Shown here in pieces: positions 9,601 through 16,577 of a stretch of 64,000 nucleotides of DNA (positions are counted from its first letter, which is position 1; each line of letters opens with the position of its first letter). This DNA is from Salegentibacter salinarum. GTDB lineage: Bacteria > Bacteroidota > Bacteroidia > Flavobacteriales > Flavobacteriaceae. The notes beneath the pieces were generated by a model, which was given only the letters and a program-made list of their open reading frames with translations, had not been told where the DNA came from and made no database searches. The stretch covers positions 248,001-312,000 of the forward strand of contig NZ_FUZC01000002.1 in assembly GCF_900168115.1 (NCBI RefSeq), written 5' to 3'. The position numbers and the translations under genes are program-made.

Positions 9601-11094
9601 AAAAATATTGAAAAGCTGAAAGCCCTTTTTTCTCTGGAAGAATGTAGTCATTGTGCAGGAAGCGGATTAAAACCGGAACGCTTAGATTTTCATATTGGGG
9701 GAAAATCAATTCACGAAATACGCACAATGGATTTTAAAGCTTTGGAAAACTATCTTTCTTCCGATTCTAAGATAGAGAAAATTGATCAAAAACTTATCTC
9801 GAATATTCATCCTCATTTATTAAACACTATAAAGCGGGCTAAGCAGCTGCATATTAATCATCTTCAATTAAACCGAAAATCGAACACCCTTTCCGGGGGA
9901 GAAAATCAACGCGTAGCACTCATAAAACAATTAAATAGTCCGTTGAAAGGGATTACGTATCTTTTGGATGAACCTTCAGCAGGATTGTCTAATGACAATA
10001 TCCCAGACCTTATTAATATTCTTAAAGAACTTATTGCAAAAGGCAATACAGTGATTGTGATTGAACACAACAAAGAGATTATCCTCAAAGCTGATAAGTT
10101 AGTGGAAGTCGGTCCTAAGGCGGGGAAGTTGGGAGGCTATATTACTTTTGAAGGAAATCCGAAGAATTATTTAAAGAAGAAAGATTCTCATTCTTTTTTA
10201 AAAGAACCTTCTAAAGCAATTAATTTAAAAGATGCAAAAGATTCAGTTTCTATCCGGAGAATATCGAAACATACTTTAGTAAAAGACCATTTAAAAGTTC
10301 CCGTGGGCGGTATTACGGCTATTAGCGGTAAATCTGGAATAGGTAAGACCACTTTAGTCAAAGACATCCTGATTCCGAGTATTGAAACGGGTAAGCCGGT
10401 AAATTGTGAAGGCATAAAGTTTCCGAAAAAATATTCAGAAGCGCATTACTTTGAGACTAAAAAACTAAGAACACACGCGAATACCTTATTAGTTTCTTAT
10501 TTGAATTTACTAAAAGATATAAGTAAAATTTTTGCAACCGAAACAAAATTAAAACCTCGGGATTTTTCATATAAAACAAAAACCAGTCAGTGTCCAAACT
10601 GCAAAGGAAAAGGCTATCTGGAAACCAGCCTGGATGTAGCCGCTAATGCCATTGAAAAATGCGCAGTTTGTAAGGGGCAGCGCTATCAACCGGATATTCT
10701 GAAACATACTGTTAATTCGAAGGATATAGCTGACGTACTCGCTTTAAATCTAATGGAGCTAAAAGAATGGTTCGCGGGGACTAAGGTTTCAGATAAAATT
10801 ATTCCGTTCTTAAATCAATTGGAGGAAATCGGGTTGGCGCATCTTCGTTTAGATCAGCCGGTACAATCACTTTCCTCGGGAGAAAAGCAACGATTGTTGT
10901 TACTGAATTGGTTACAGAATACAACTAACAATACGCTTTATATTCTGGATGAACCCAGCACCGGATTGCATTATGCTGATATTGATCTTTTGTTTGAAAT
11001 ATTGAAAAAGCTTAGTAAAAACAATGATTTATTGATCATAGATCATAATCCGTATTTGTTAGGAAAAATAGGAGTTGGGGTGGTTTTGGAGTAA
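6604..11094 (+). CDS. Double-length UvrA-like ATPase (four ABC halves in one chain)
   Basis: 1496 residues; ordinary UvrA is about 940 with two ABC halves. Half 1 has Walker A GLSGSGKSS (28-36), signature SSGDAQR (about 348) and Walker B FDEPSIGL. Half 2 has the UvrA zinc module C560-x2-C563-x19-C583-x2-C586, LSGGEAQR (about 650) and LLDEPSIGLH, but no P-loop: the strand GELTVV runs straight into SRKTPQLL. Half 3 has GISGSGKSS (770), CAVC (876), LSGGENQR (1096) and LLDEPSAGL. Half 4 has GKSGIGKTT (1242), zinc module C1330/C1333/C1353/C1356, LSSGEKQR (1423) and LDEPSTGLH. The UvrB-binding domain after the first Walker A is absent, as in UvrA paralogues linked to drug tolerance. It is therefore unlikely to be the housekeeping excinuclease. 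It stands alone, with 200 bases upstream and 118 bases before the next gene. Confidence 0.85.
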   Translation: MRIINAHQNNLKNINLEIPENQLIVVTGLSGSGKSSLAMDVIANEGYRYFLESLPAYNQQNAQLIPTAEVDDIESLPPVIKVEQSKRFQSINTTFGTLSEIASVFRILFARYSADDTMSKSLFSFNHRKGACEHCYGLGEAEYIDLNKLVGDENKTLREGAITTTLPNGYIVYSQITVDELNKVCRAHGFSVDIPWKELTAEQKEVVLNGSDRTKVFFGKHTLESRLRWEGLKAKPREEGFYKGMLPIMKNILRLDRNPNILKFASSKTCPSCKGARIKAEHLKYKWKGRNFQQWMELPLNDLYNKLKSQDLADGEQVLVDKISIQLFDLIWLGMEEYRLGTPSTEISSGDAQRIKLIKQVNSSLQGILYVFDEPSIGLSEDYQKYLRHILKRLIKRGNTVMVVEHDLSFIKSADWIIELGPAAGAYGGEIIFNGTIQEFLNAKDLSSPTLTELQKEFSNPDSEIKKISADSFQPKPGELTVVSRKTPQLLKKLSKHSEKEDLKLLTVSDQPIGKTPRSNPATYTGLADKIRDLLAKSPEAKALKLAKGAFSFNNKRGRCEACEGAGVITLSMNVLGTINQVCPTCNGKRFKPEVLQVEWNNKNIAEIYDLSLAEAFDFFSGEKKITKILALMLQLGLGYIKLGQPSNTLSGGEAQRIKLTKHFAKQSKKTLLLLDEPSIGLHQQNVRQLLKALHQLKEQTAGIICFENHRLFQSSCDLLVEDNSKSSPLEFEESPDHSRNTISVKGARTHYLKDLEVDFPKNQLTVITGISGSGKSSFVIDTLHGYGLQEMTKQFSSYQQSRVGVNFQFEVDHIEGLTPTICVTRKEKSFTDRSDIAKQTGIDKILRFAFSRKAQYVGKELSASHFSNNHELGKCAVCDGMGQELLPDLDKIVLDKNKSIADGLFEHSTALAYYGQASSQYIAVVREVGAKNGFNLETPFNELTNEQKDILFNGAGETVWKANWKFKTKTREGIQEVSMKWEGLFHYLKEEYYKTRKNKNIEKLKALFSLEECSHCAGSGLKPERLDFHIGGKSIHEIRTMDFKALENYLSSDSKIEKIDQKLISNIHPHLLNTIKRAKQLHINHLQLNRKSNTLSGGENQRVALIKQLNSPLKGITYLLDEPSAGLSNDNIPDLINILKELIAKGNTVIVIEHNKEIILKADKLVEVGPKAGKLGGYITFEGNPKNYLKKKDSHSFLKEPSKAINLKDAKDSVSIRRISKHTLVKDHLKVPVGGITAISGKSGIGKTTLVKDILIPSIETGKPVNCEGIKFPKKYSEAHYFETKKLRTHANTLLVSYLNLLKDISKIFATETKLKPRDFSYKTKTSQCPNCKGKGYLETSLDVAANAIEKCAVCKGQRYQPDILKHTVNSKDIADVLALNLMELKEWFAGTKVSDKIIPFLNQLEEIGLAHLRLDQPVQSLSSGEKQRLLLLNWLQNTTNNTLYILDEPSTGLHYADIDLLFEILKKLSKNNDLLIIDHNPYLLGKIGVGVVLE

Positions 11095-11212
11095 GTTATT
11101 TTTTGAGAATCTTTTCCTTTTCTTATCGAATTCAAAATTTTTCCTATTTTTAAAATCTCTTTAGTAATTTCTATAAATCCTAATTCGATCACTTTTAAAA
11201 ATTCCCGTATTG

Positions 11213-11488
11213 ATGAATAAATTAGTAGTTAGCCGGAGATCTGAATGGACAAACAGAGCCAGAAAAATTGGTTTATATCTTAATGATCAAAAAATTGATA
11301 CCATAGGCAATGGGGAATCAAAAGAATTTGATTTAGAGCCCGGGAATTATAAATTGAAAGCAAAAATTGACTGGTGCGGTAGCCAGGGACATCATGTTGA
11401 AATTAAAGATAACGAGGTTACCAAAGTAGAAATCACAGGATTTACTCAAAATAAATGGGTACTACCGGTATTTATCATACATTATTGA
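11213..11488 (+). CDS. Small beta-rich protein of unknown function
   Basis: 91 residues from ATG at 11213; the in-frame TTG one codon earlier (11210) is an unlikely start. No signal peptide. The segment GNGESKEFDLEPGNYKLKAK, followed by a conserved-looking WCGS, resembles the short beta-sandwich modules (PEGA-like) that present a loop after a hydrophobic strand. The C-terminus QNKWVLPVFIIHY is hydrophobic and may be cut short compared with two-transmembrane relatives. I do not recognise a named family. Confidence 0.6.
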   Translation: MNKLVVSRRSEWTNRARKIGLYLNDQKIDTIGNGESKEFDLEPGNYKLKAKIDWCGSQGHHVEIKDNEVTKVEITGFTQNKWVLPVFIIHY

Positions 11489-11646
11489 GATAAATAGTGT
11501 TTTAATGATCGTTTTCTCTACGTGTCTTTTATTATATATTCTCTATCCAATAACTTTCGGTAAAAATCATTACCTCAAACTAATCCAGAGATAATTAAAC
11601 CCGCAACCTTCAGCATAATTGATAAATTCTCAAGCATTTAAATAAG

Positions 11647-11802
11647 ATGAATAAAGTAAGAATTACCGGTTTTGTATTATTGGCAATTGGGATTGGTTTA
11701 TTTTCTTTAATCGACGGAGATTTAGCCGACATATCTGCCGGCTTACTAACAGGGCTGGGGGTCGGTTTATTATTAACCGGTCGTCTAAGGTTTCAGAAGT
11801 AA
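11647..11802 (+). CDS. Small two-helix membrane protein
   Basis: 51 residues: MNKVRITGFVLLAIGIGLFS, a short loop with D/S residues, then a second hydrophobic stretch (ISAGLLTGLGVGLLLTG) and the basic end RLRFQK. Two short transmembrane helices with glycines are likely. The stop lies 10 bases from the stop of the XRE regulator gene on the other strand. The function is unknown, but the coding frame, start and basic tail look real. Confidence 0.6.
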   Translation: MNKVRITGFVLLAIGIGLFSLIDGDLADISAGLLTGLGVGLLLTGRLRFQK

Positions 11803-11812
11803 GTACTCACAT

Positions 11813-12010
11813 TTAATTTTCTTCAAAAGAAAAAATAGCTTCTATTGGTAATTTAAAGAGCTTGGAAATTCTAAATGCCGTTGGCAAACTGGGATCAAAT
11901 TTCTCTTTTTCTATGGCATTAATTGTTTGCCGCGAGACCCCAATAATATCTGCTAAATCTTCCTGGGTATAGTTATTTTCGGCTCTTAGTACTTTTAATT
12001 TGTTTTTCAT
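11813..12010 (-). CDS. Small XRE-family transcriptional regulator
   Basis: 65 residues, a single HTH_3 domain: MKNKLKVLRAENNYTQEDLA, then DIIGVSRQTINAIEKEKFDP, then the dimer-supporting tail (SKLFKLPIEAIFSF). This compact form is usually paired with a small membrane protein. Here the start codon overlaps the stop of the upstream membrane gene by four bases (ATGA), so the two are translationally coupled. Inverted repeats before the operon (12427-12484) are candidate operators for autoregulation. Confidence 0.92.
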   Translation of the reverse strand: MKNKLKVLRAENNYTQEDLADIIGVSRQTINAIEKEKFDPSLPTAFRISKLFKLPIEAIFSFEEN

Positions 12011-12399
12011 GCGTAGCGTTTCGTATTTACGGTGACCAAAACCAAATAGGTTAGACCTATAAATATTACCAGGTTGCTTATTTCCGCATTATATGCAATT
12101 AAATTGGTGGCGTCAAGTAGGGAATACGTTAAGCCAACTACCACCGCCAATCCCAGTGTTAAAGCCAAAGATTCTAAATGAATTTTACGCTCTAGCTCAT
12201 CAAAATTATTAAACATTCTCCGGTTAGCAATAATCATTAAAATTCCGTGGACAAAGTTTACTGAAACTGCCAATGTGGTTAAAACACTATGTTCGTCCCA
12301 AATGTACTTAGGGCCAAAAGAGGCAAGAGCAAGGGTGGCTACCCAAGTCCAGGTCCAAATGGCAAGGATGTAAAGATTCTTTTTTCGTTCTGCTTTCAT
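12007..12399 (-). CDS. Four-helix membrane protein, partner of the XRE regulator
   Basis: 130 residues with four hydrophobic segments (about 8-28, 38-58, 82-100 and 108-125) and a conserved-looking cytoplasmic loop NRRMFNNFDELERKIHLES. This DELERKI loop with a following XRE regulator is a recurrent two-gene module in Bacteroidota and Firmicutes. I know no proven function; sensing a membrane state and sequestering the regulator is only a guess. It is the first gene of the minus-strand pair, and its promoter region holds two inverted repeats. Confidence 0.82.
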   Translation of the reverse strand: MKAERKKNLYILAIWTWTWVATLALASFGPKYIWDEHSVLTTLAVSVNFVHGILMIIANRRMFNNFDELERKIHLESLALTLGLAVVVGLTYSLLDATNLIAYNAEISNLVIFIGLTYLVLVTVNTKRYA

Positions 12400-12426
12400 T
12401 TTTAATGTAATTAATAGTTTACTTTA

Positions 12427-12484
12427 TGTAATGTTTACTTTACAAACATACATGATTATTTCAAATGTAAAGTGTTATTTACAT
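12427..12484. promoter_or_regulatory. Two inverted repeats upstream of the XRE/membrane pair
   Basis: 12427-12444 reads TGTAA-N8-TTACA and 12465-12484 reads ATGTAAA-N6-TTTACAT. Both share the half-site TGTAAA/TTTACA, and the stretch between them carries a further GTTTACTTTAC. They lie between the divergent starts at 12399 and 12574. Several matching half-sites in one intergenic region are typical of an autoregulated HTH operon; the assignment to the XRE regulator is inference. Confidence 0.5.
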
Positions 12485-12573
12485 AAAATTTTTTCTGAAC
12501 TATTGCGAAAGAAAAATTTTGTGAATCAGCAATTTCTTAATTTAGTATCTTAAATTCTAAAATAATCATCCCA

Positions 12574-13029
12574 ATGAAAAGAATATTTCAAGTGTTAATT
12601 ATATTGCTAACCACAGTTACTATTGGCCAAACCTCTGAACAGACTAAGGAAGAAAAGATAAAAGATCTTATTGAAAATTCTTTTCAAAAGATATTTTCGG
12701 ATATGGAGCCTAAAGCGTTAGACACATATTGTACACCAGATTTCTTACTCCTGGAAACCGGGGAAGTTTGGGATATGGATAAGATGAGAAATTATATTAA
12801 GGAAGGGGGTGAGCAAAAATCAGGCGTTAAAAGGATTAATTCTTTTGATTTTATTGAAATAAAAATTGAAGGTAAAATGGGCTGGGTTGCTTATCATAAT
12901 AAAGCCGAATTTCTGTCGGGAGATGAGGTAGTAAGAGAAATAAACTGGCTGGAAAGTGCCTCTGCCATTCTTACGGATGAAGGATGGAAACTTCAGCTGC
13001 TCCATTCTACCATAGCCAGGGAGGAGTGA
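12574..13029 (+). CDS. Exported NTF2-like (DUF4440/SnoaL-type) protein
   Basis: 151 residues with a signal peptide (residues 1-18, VLIILLTTVTIGQ). The remainder fits the NTF2-like cone fold: an N-terminal helix (EEKIKDLIENSFQKIFSDME), FLLLETGEVWDMDKM, and the C-terminal sheet (GWVAYHNKAEF, WLESASAILTDEGWKLQLLH). Such domains bind small molecules or act as small enzymes, but no catalytic residues can be assigned. It is a single gene, followed by an intergenic repeat. Confidence 0.75.
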   Translation: MKRIFQVLIILLTTVTIGQTSEQTKEEKIKDLIENSFQKIFSDMEPKALDTYCTPDFLLLETGEVWDMDKMRNYIKEGGEQKSGVKRINSFDFIEIKIEGKMGWVAYHNKAEFLSGDEVVREINWLESASAILTDEGWKLQLLHSTIAREE

Positions 13030-13078
13030 TATTAAGCCTGGCTTTAAACATTATATTTCAAAAAATTTTTAATTTTCG

Positions 13079-13122
13079 GGGCAAGCTTGGTCGCATTTTA
13101 GTCTCGATTATCGACTAAAAAT
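13079..13122 (+). repeat. Dispersed repeat, CTCGATTATCGAG family (copy 1)
   Basis: The pattern GGGCAAGCTTGGTCGCATTT followed by AGTCTCGATTATCGACT recurs in related form at 27569-27609 and, inverted, at 43526-43566 and 48455-48498. The core forms a short hairpin. In this copy the outer bases differ from the other three. It lies 60 bases before the small basic protein gene at 13182. Confidence 0.65.
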
Positions 13123-13181
13123 AATTTTCAAAGCTTTCTTTCACTATCTTTACCGGGTTAATGCTAAACTATTTAGAAATT

Positions 13182-13289
13182 ATGGCAAAAGAAAAATCAC
13201 CTTCAAAGAATTCGGCTAAAAAAGAACCGGTTTTGAGTTTAAAGGAAAAGCGTGCTGCCAAGGCCGCAAAGAAAAAGAACAGAAGTTAA
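13182..13289 (+). CDS. Very small Lys/Ala-rich basic protein
   Basis: 35 residues, beginning MAKEKSPSKNSAKKEPVLSL and ending KEKRAAKAAKKKNRS. About one third is lysine, which suggests a nucleic-acid-binding or ribosome-associated peptide. A clean terminator (13309-13335) follows only 20 bases later, supporting a real transcript. The function is unknown. Confidence 0.55.
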   Translation: MAKEKSPSKNSAKKEPVLSLKEKRAAKAAKKKNRS

Positions 13290-13308
13290 TTAGATATTTT
13301 ATTTAAAA

Positions 13309-13335
13309 AAAGAGGCTGTCTTAGACAGCCTCTTT
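13309..13335. terminator. Bidirectional Rho-independent terminator
   Basis: AAAGAGGCTGTC-TTA-GACAGCCTCTTT is a perfect 12-base-pair stem. It has A-rich sequence on the left and T-rich sequence on the right, so it can end both the small basic gene (+) and fahA on the minus strand (stop at 13356). Confidence 0.85.
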
Positions 13336-13355
13336 CTATATAGTTTCAAGAATTT

Positions 13356-14684
13356 TTATTTTTTCTTAGGTTCAAAAACCGGTAATAACTGGCTGCTTAC
13401 TTCGCCGAAACCAATTCTGCGGCCTTTGCTCTGGCAATATCCGCGCATAATTACCGTGTCGTGATCTTCAATAAATTTACGTTCACTTCCATCTTTTAAT
13501 TTGACAGGCTTTTCACCTTTCCAGGATAATTCCAACATAGAACCATAACTATCTGGTGTTTTACCAGAAATTGTTCCCGAAGCCATCATATCTCCCGAAT
13601 TCACTGGGCAACCGTTTATAGTATGATGCGCTAACTGCTGACTCATATTCCAGTACATATGCTTGAAATTAGTTTTTGCCAGTGGAGTTTCTTCAGAATT
13701 CTCCGGTTTAAGGGAAACTTCAAGATTAATATCAAAACTTTTCTTTCCGGTACTTCTTAAGTATGGGAATAATTCAACTTCTGGTTTTGGACTTTCGGTT
13801 CTAAATGGCTCTAAGGCATCTAAAGTAACAATCCACGGGGAAATAGAAGAAGCAAAATTCTTAGCCAGAAATGGGCCTAAAGGCACATATTCCCAAACTT
13901 GAATATCTCTGGCACTCCAGTCATTAAACAATACCATTCCGAAAATATAATCTTCGGCTTCGTCTATTGGAATTGGTTCTCCCAACACATTTGCATCTGT
14001 GGTAATAAAAGCCATTTCAACTTCAAAATCTACTCTTTTAGAAGGACCAAAAATAGGAGTATCAGAATCCTTTGGTTTTGTTTGTCCCTGTGGGCGGTGA
14101 ACCGGGATTCCACTCGGGATTATAGAAGAACTTCTTCCGTGGTAACCAACGGGAATGTGCAGCCAGTTTGGTAAAAGTGCATTTTCAGGATCACGAAACA
14201 TCGTGCCTACATTGGTAGCGTGTTCCTTGCTCGAGTAAAAATCGGTATAATCACCAACCTGAACCGGCATTTGCATTTCAATCTCATCCAGCGTAAAAAG
14301 CACACGGCTTCTATGCTCTTCGTTATCCCTTAATTTATCATTTTTTGCGTCAAAAATATCGGCAATTCGGTTTCTAACCAGTCGCCAGGTCTTTTTTCCG
14401 TCAGAGATAAAATCATTAAGGGTATCCTGTAAAAATATATCATCGGTTAACGGGATTCCTTCAAAATAGCCCAGTTGGTGCAGTGCGCCAAGGTCTATCG
14501 CAAAGTCTCCAATACGGGAGCCTATGGTAATTACATCGTCCCGGGTTAGGAATACCCCAAAAGGAATATTCTGAATAGGGAAATCGGTGTTTTCCGAAGT
14601 TTCCAACCAGGTTTTTCTATTTGGGTCGTTAGCTGTAATTGGCATATAATTTTTTGGTTTTATTAAGAAATCTAATGAATCCAA
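13356..14684 (-). CDS. fahA: Fumarylacetoacetase
   Basis: 442 residues, a full-length match to the eukaryote-like FAH. It hydrolyses fumarylacetoacetate to fumarate and acetoacetate, the last step of tyrosine and homogentisate breakdown. Visible motifs are the N-terminal domain (GVFLTRDDVITIGSRIGDFA), metal and substrate residues in DYTDFYSSKEHATNV, PVGYHGRSSSI, VDFEVEMAF and LFNDWSARDIQ, and ASGTISG near the C-terminus. No other tyrosine-degradation gene is in the window. It is divergent from glyA with a 71-base gap and ends at the shared terminator at 13309-13335. Confidence 0.97.
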   Translation of the reverse strand: MDSLDFLIKPKNYMPITANDPNRKTWLETSENTDFPIQNIPFGVFLTRDDVITIGSRIGDFAIDLGALHQLGYFEGIPLTDDIFLQDTLNDFISDGKKTWRLVRNRIADIFDAKNDKLRDNEEHRSRVLFTLDEIEMQMPVQVGDYTDFYSSKEHATNVGTMFRDPENALLPNWLHIPVGYHGRSSSIIPSGIPVHRPQGQTKPKDSDTPIFGPSKRVDFEVEMAFITTDANVLGEPIPIDEAEDYIFGMVLFNDWSARDIQVWEYVPLGPFLAKNFASSISPWIVTLDALEPFRTESPKPEVELFPYLRSTGKKSFDINLEVSLKPENSEETPLAKTNFKHMYWNMSQQLAHHTINGCPVNSGDMMASGTISGKTPDSYGSMLELSWKGEKPVKLKDGSERKFIEDHDTVIMRGYCQSKGRRIGFGEVSSQLLPVFEPKKK

Positions 14685-14755
14685 ATATATTATTTTCCTG
14701 TTATTAACCGAATGTATTTCTTACTTTTGATGAATATTTAACGTAAACTTTTGAA

Positions 14756-16030
14756 ATGCAACGAGACACCGAAATTTTTAATTTAATTGCGGAAGAAAAA
14801 GAACGCCAACTTAACGGACTTGAGTTAATTGCCAGCGAGAATTTTGTGAGTGAGCAGGTTCTGGAAGCTGCAGGTTCTGTACTTACCAATAAATATGCTG
14901 AAGGTTACCCAGGCAAGCGCTATTACGGCGGTTGTGAAGTGGTAGATAAAGTAGAGCAACTGGCCATAGATCGTTTAAAGGAATTGTTTAATGCCGAATA
15001 TGCTAACGTGCAACCCCACTCGGGTTCACAGGCAAATACCGCGGTATTTCATACCTGCCTTAACCCGGGAGATAAATTCTTAGGATTTGATCTTTCTCAC
15101 GGAGGGCATTTAACCCACGGGTCTCCTGTAAATTTCTCCGGAAAACTTTATAATCCTGTATTTTATGGGGTAGACAAGGAAACCGGGCTCATAGATTACG
15201 ACCAGGTAGCTGAAATAGCCAAAAAAGAAAAACCTAAAATGATTATTGCCGGGGCTTCGGCATATTCAAGAGAAATTGATTATAAGAGATTTAGAGAGAT
15301 TGCTGATAGTGTGGGCGCAATTTTGTTTGCAGATATCGCGCATCCAGCCGGTCTTATCGCTAAAGGATTAATTGGCGACCCAATGCCGCATTGCCATATT
15401 GTTACTTCAACCACGCATAAAACCCTTCGTGGGCCTCGGGGCGGAATTATAATGATGGGTAAAGATTTTGATAATCCTTTCGGCCAAAATCTTAAAAACG
15501 GAAAGCCTAAAAAAATGTCTACTTTGCTTAACAGTGGAATTTTCCCTGGAAATCAGGGTGGGCCTTTAGAGCATATTATCGCTGCTAAAGCGGTTGCCTT
15601 TGGAGAAGCTTTAACCGATGAGTTTTTACATTACACCGTACAGGTAAAAAAGAACGCTGCAAAATTGGCTGATATTTTTGTTGAAAAAGGATATGAAGTG
15701 ATTTCCGGAGGAACTGATAATCATTGTATGCTAATAGACCTTAGAAATAAAAACGTAAGTGGAAAAGAAGCAGAAGAAGCTTTAAGTAAAGCTGAAATTA
15801 CCGTTAATAAAAATATGGTTCCTTTTGATGATAAATCACCTTTTGTAACTTCCGGAATTAGAATTGGTACCGCTGCAGTTACCACTCGCGGACTTATAGA
15901 AGCAGATATGCCTAAAATCGTGGACTTCATTGAACGTGTAATTACCAATATAGATAATGATAGTGAACTTGAAGCCGTAAAGCAGGAAGTAAAAGCTATG
16001 ATGAAAGGAAAACCACTTTTTAAGATGTAA
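14756..16030 (+). CDS. glyA: Serine hydroxymethyltransferase
   Basis: 424 residues, a PLP enzyme converting serine and tetrahydrofolate to glycine and 5,10-methylene-THF. The order of motifs is complete: [39 protein letters not shown] and the PLP lysine near 222 in [13 protein letters not shown]. The sequence TAAACTTTTG ends three bases before the ATG and resembles a -7 box, so the leader may be very short. The 3' region ends in a hairpin (16054-16138) whose loop carries a dispersed repeat. Confidence 0.98.
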   Translation: MQRDTEIFNLIAEEKERQLNGLELIASENFVSEQVLEAAGSVLTNKYAEGYPGKRYYGGCEVVDKVEQLAIDRLKELFNAEYANVQPHSGSQANTAVFHTCLNPGDKFLGFDLSHGGHLTHGSPVNFSGKLYNPVFYGVDKETGLIDYDQVAEIAKKEKPKMIIAGASAYSREIDYKRFREIADSVGAILFADIAHPAGLIAKGLIGDPMPHCHIVTSTTHKTLRGPRGGIIMMGKDFDNPFGQNLKNGKPKKMSTLLNSGIFPGNQGGPLEHIIAAKAVAFGEALTDEFLHYTVQVKKNAAKLADIFVEKGYEVISGGTDNHCMLIDLRNKNVSGKEAEEALSKAEITVNKNMVPFDDKSPFVTSGIRIGTAAVTTRGLIEADMPKIVDFIERVITNIDNDSELEAVKQEVKAMMKGKPLFKM

Positions 16031-16053
16031 TTCTTTTTATTAGAATAAATTTT

Positions 16054-16138
16054 AAAAGCTTATTTGATAGTTGTCTTTAACGTCGTCCTGAACTTGTTTC
16101 AGGATCTAAGATTAAGAGGACTTTAAATAAGCTTTTTT
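16054..16138 (+). terminator. glyA terminator-like hairpin with a repeat in its loop
   Basis: AAAAGCTTATTT (16054-16065) pairs perfectly with AAATAAGCTTTT (16125-16136), followed by a T-run. The 59 bases between the arms contain the CCTGAA/TTCAGG repeat (16080-16110). A normal terminator loop is 3-8 bases, so the loop looks expanded by the repeat. Confidence 0.65.
16080..16110 (+). repeat. Dispersed CCTGAA..TTCAGG repeat, single module (copy 1)
   Basis: CGTCGTCCTGAACTTGTTTC followed by AGGATCTAAG. It is the same module, in inverted form, as 19488-19513, and related to parts of 30254-30371, 46900-47001, 59551-59640 and 62753-62843. The core forms a hairpin, CCTGAA-ACAAG-TTCAGG in the opposite sense. 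Confidence 0.8.
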
Positions 16139-16172
16139 ATTTCCAAAGGCTTTGAAACTAAGGAAACCTATA

Positions 16173-16577
16173 TTACTGCTGAAAAACCTTTTTTAATTCT
16201 TCAGAAATCTTCGTAGGTCTTTTCTTTTCCTGGTCCATAAGTGCCCAGGTGGTTTTTGCTTCTACCAAAACTTTTTCTGTTTCAGCATTTTTTATAATCA
16301 CGTGTCGCACAGACTTTACGTGTGAAGTTTCCCCAACATAAGTTTGTAGTAAGATTTTATCGCCTAAAAAAGCCTGTTGCTTATAACTTATTTCGTGCGT
16401 GACAACTATCCAGAAAAATTTCTCATTTTGCTTTTTGGTAGCTCGCGCTTCCCAGTGCGCTTTCGCAACATCCTGAACCCACTGGACATACTGCACGTTA
16501 TTCACATGGTTTTGTTCGTCTAGGTGCCTTTCTTCAACTAAAAAGCTTTGTTCAAATATTTCAGGGGTTTCAGCCAT
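16173..16577 (-). CDS. Acyl-CoA thioesterase, hotdog fold (4HBT family)
   Basis: 134 residues. The family motif is at LDEQNHVNNVQYVQWVQDVA (about residues 18-37), with the catalytic-type Asp/His-x-N pattern, and GDKILLQTYVGE follows in the central sheet. Such enzymes hydrolyse acyl-CoA or acyl-ACP thioesters, and close types are annotated YbgC-like. The start overlaps the stop of the upstream glutamine cyclotransferase gene by one base (TAATG), so the two are probably co-transcribed. The substrate is not predictable. Confidence 0.9.
   Translation of the reverse strand: MAETPEIFEQSFLVEERHLDEQNHVNNVQYVQWVQDVAKAHWEARATKKQNEKFFWIVVTHEISYKQQAFLGDKILLQTYVGETSHVKSVRHVIIKNAETEKVLVEAKTTWALMDQEKKRPTKISEELKKVFQQ

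Noticed and set aside
8133-10415. Several minus-strand frames inside the UvrA-like gene
   Set aside because: They are shadows of a strongly coding plus-strand gene and have no domain features.
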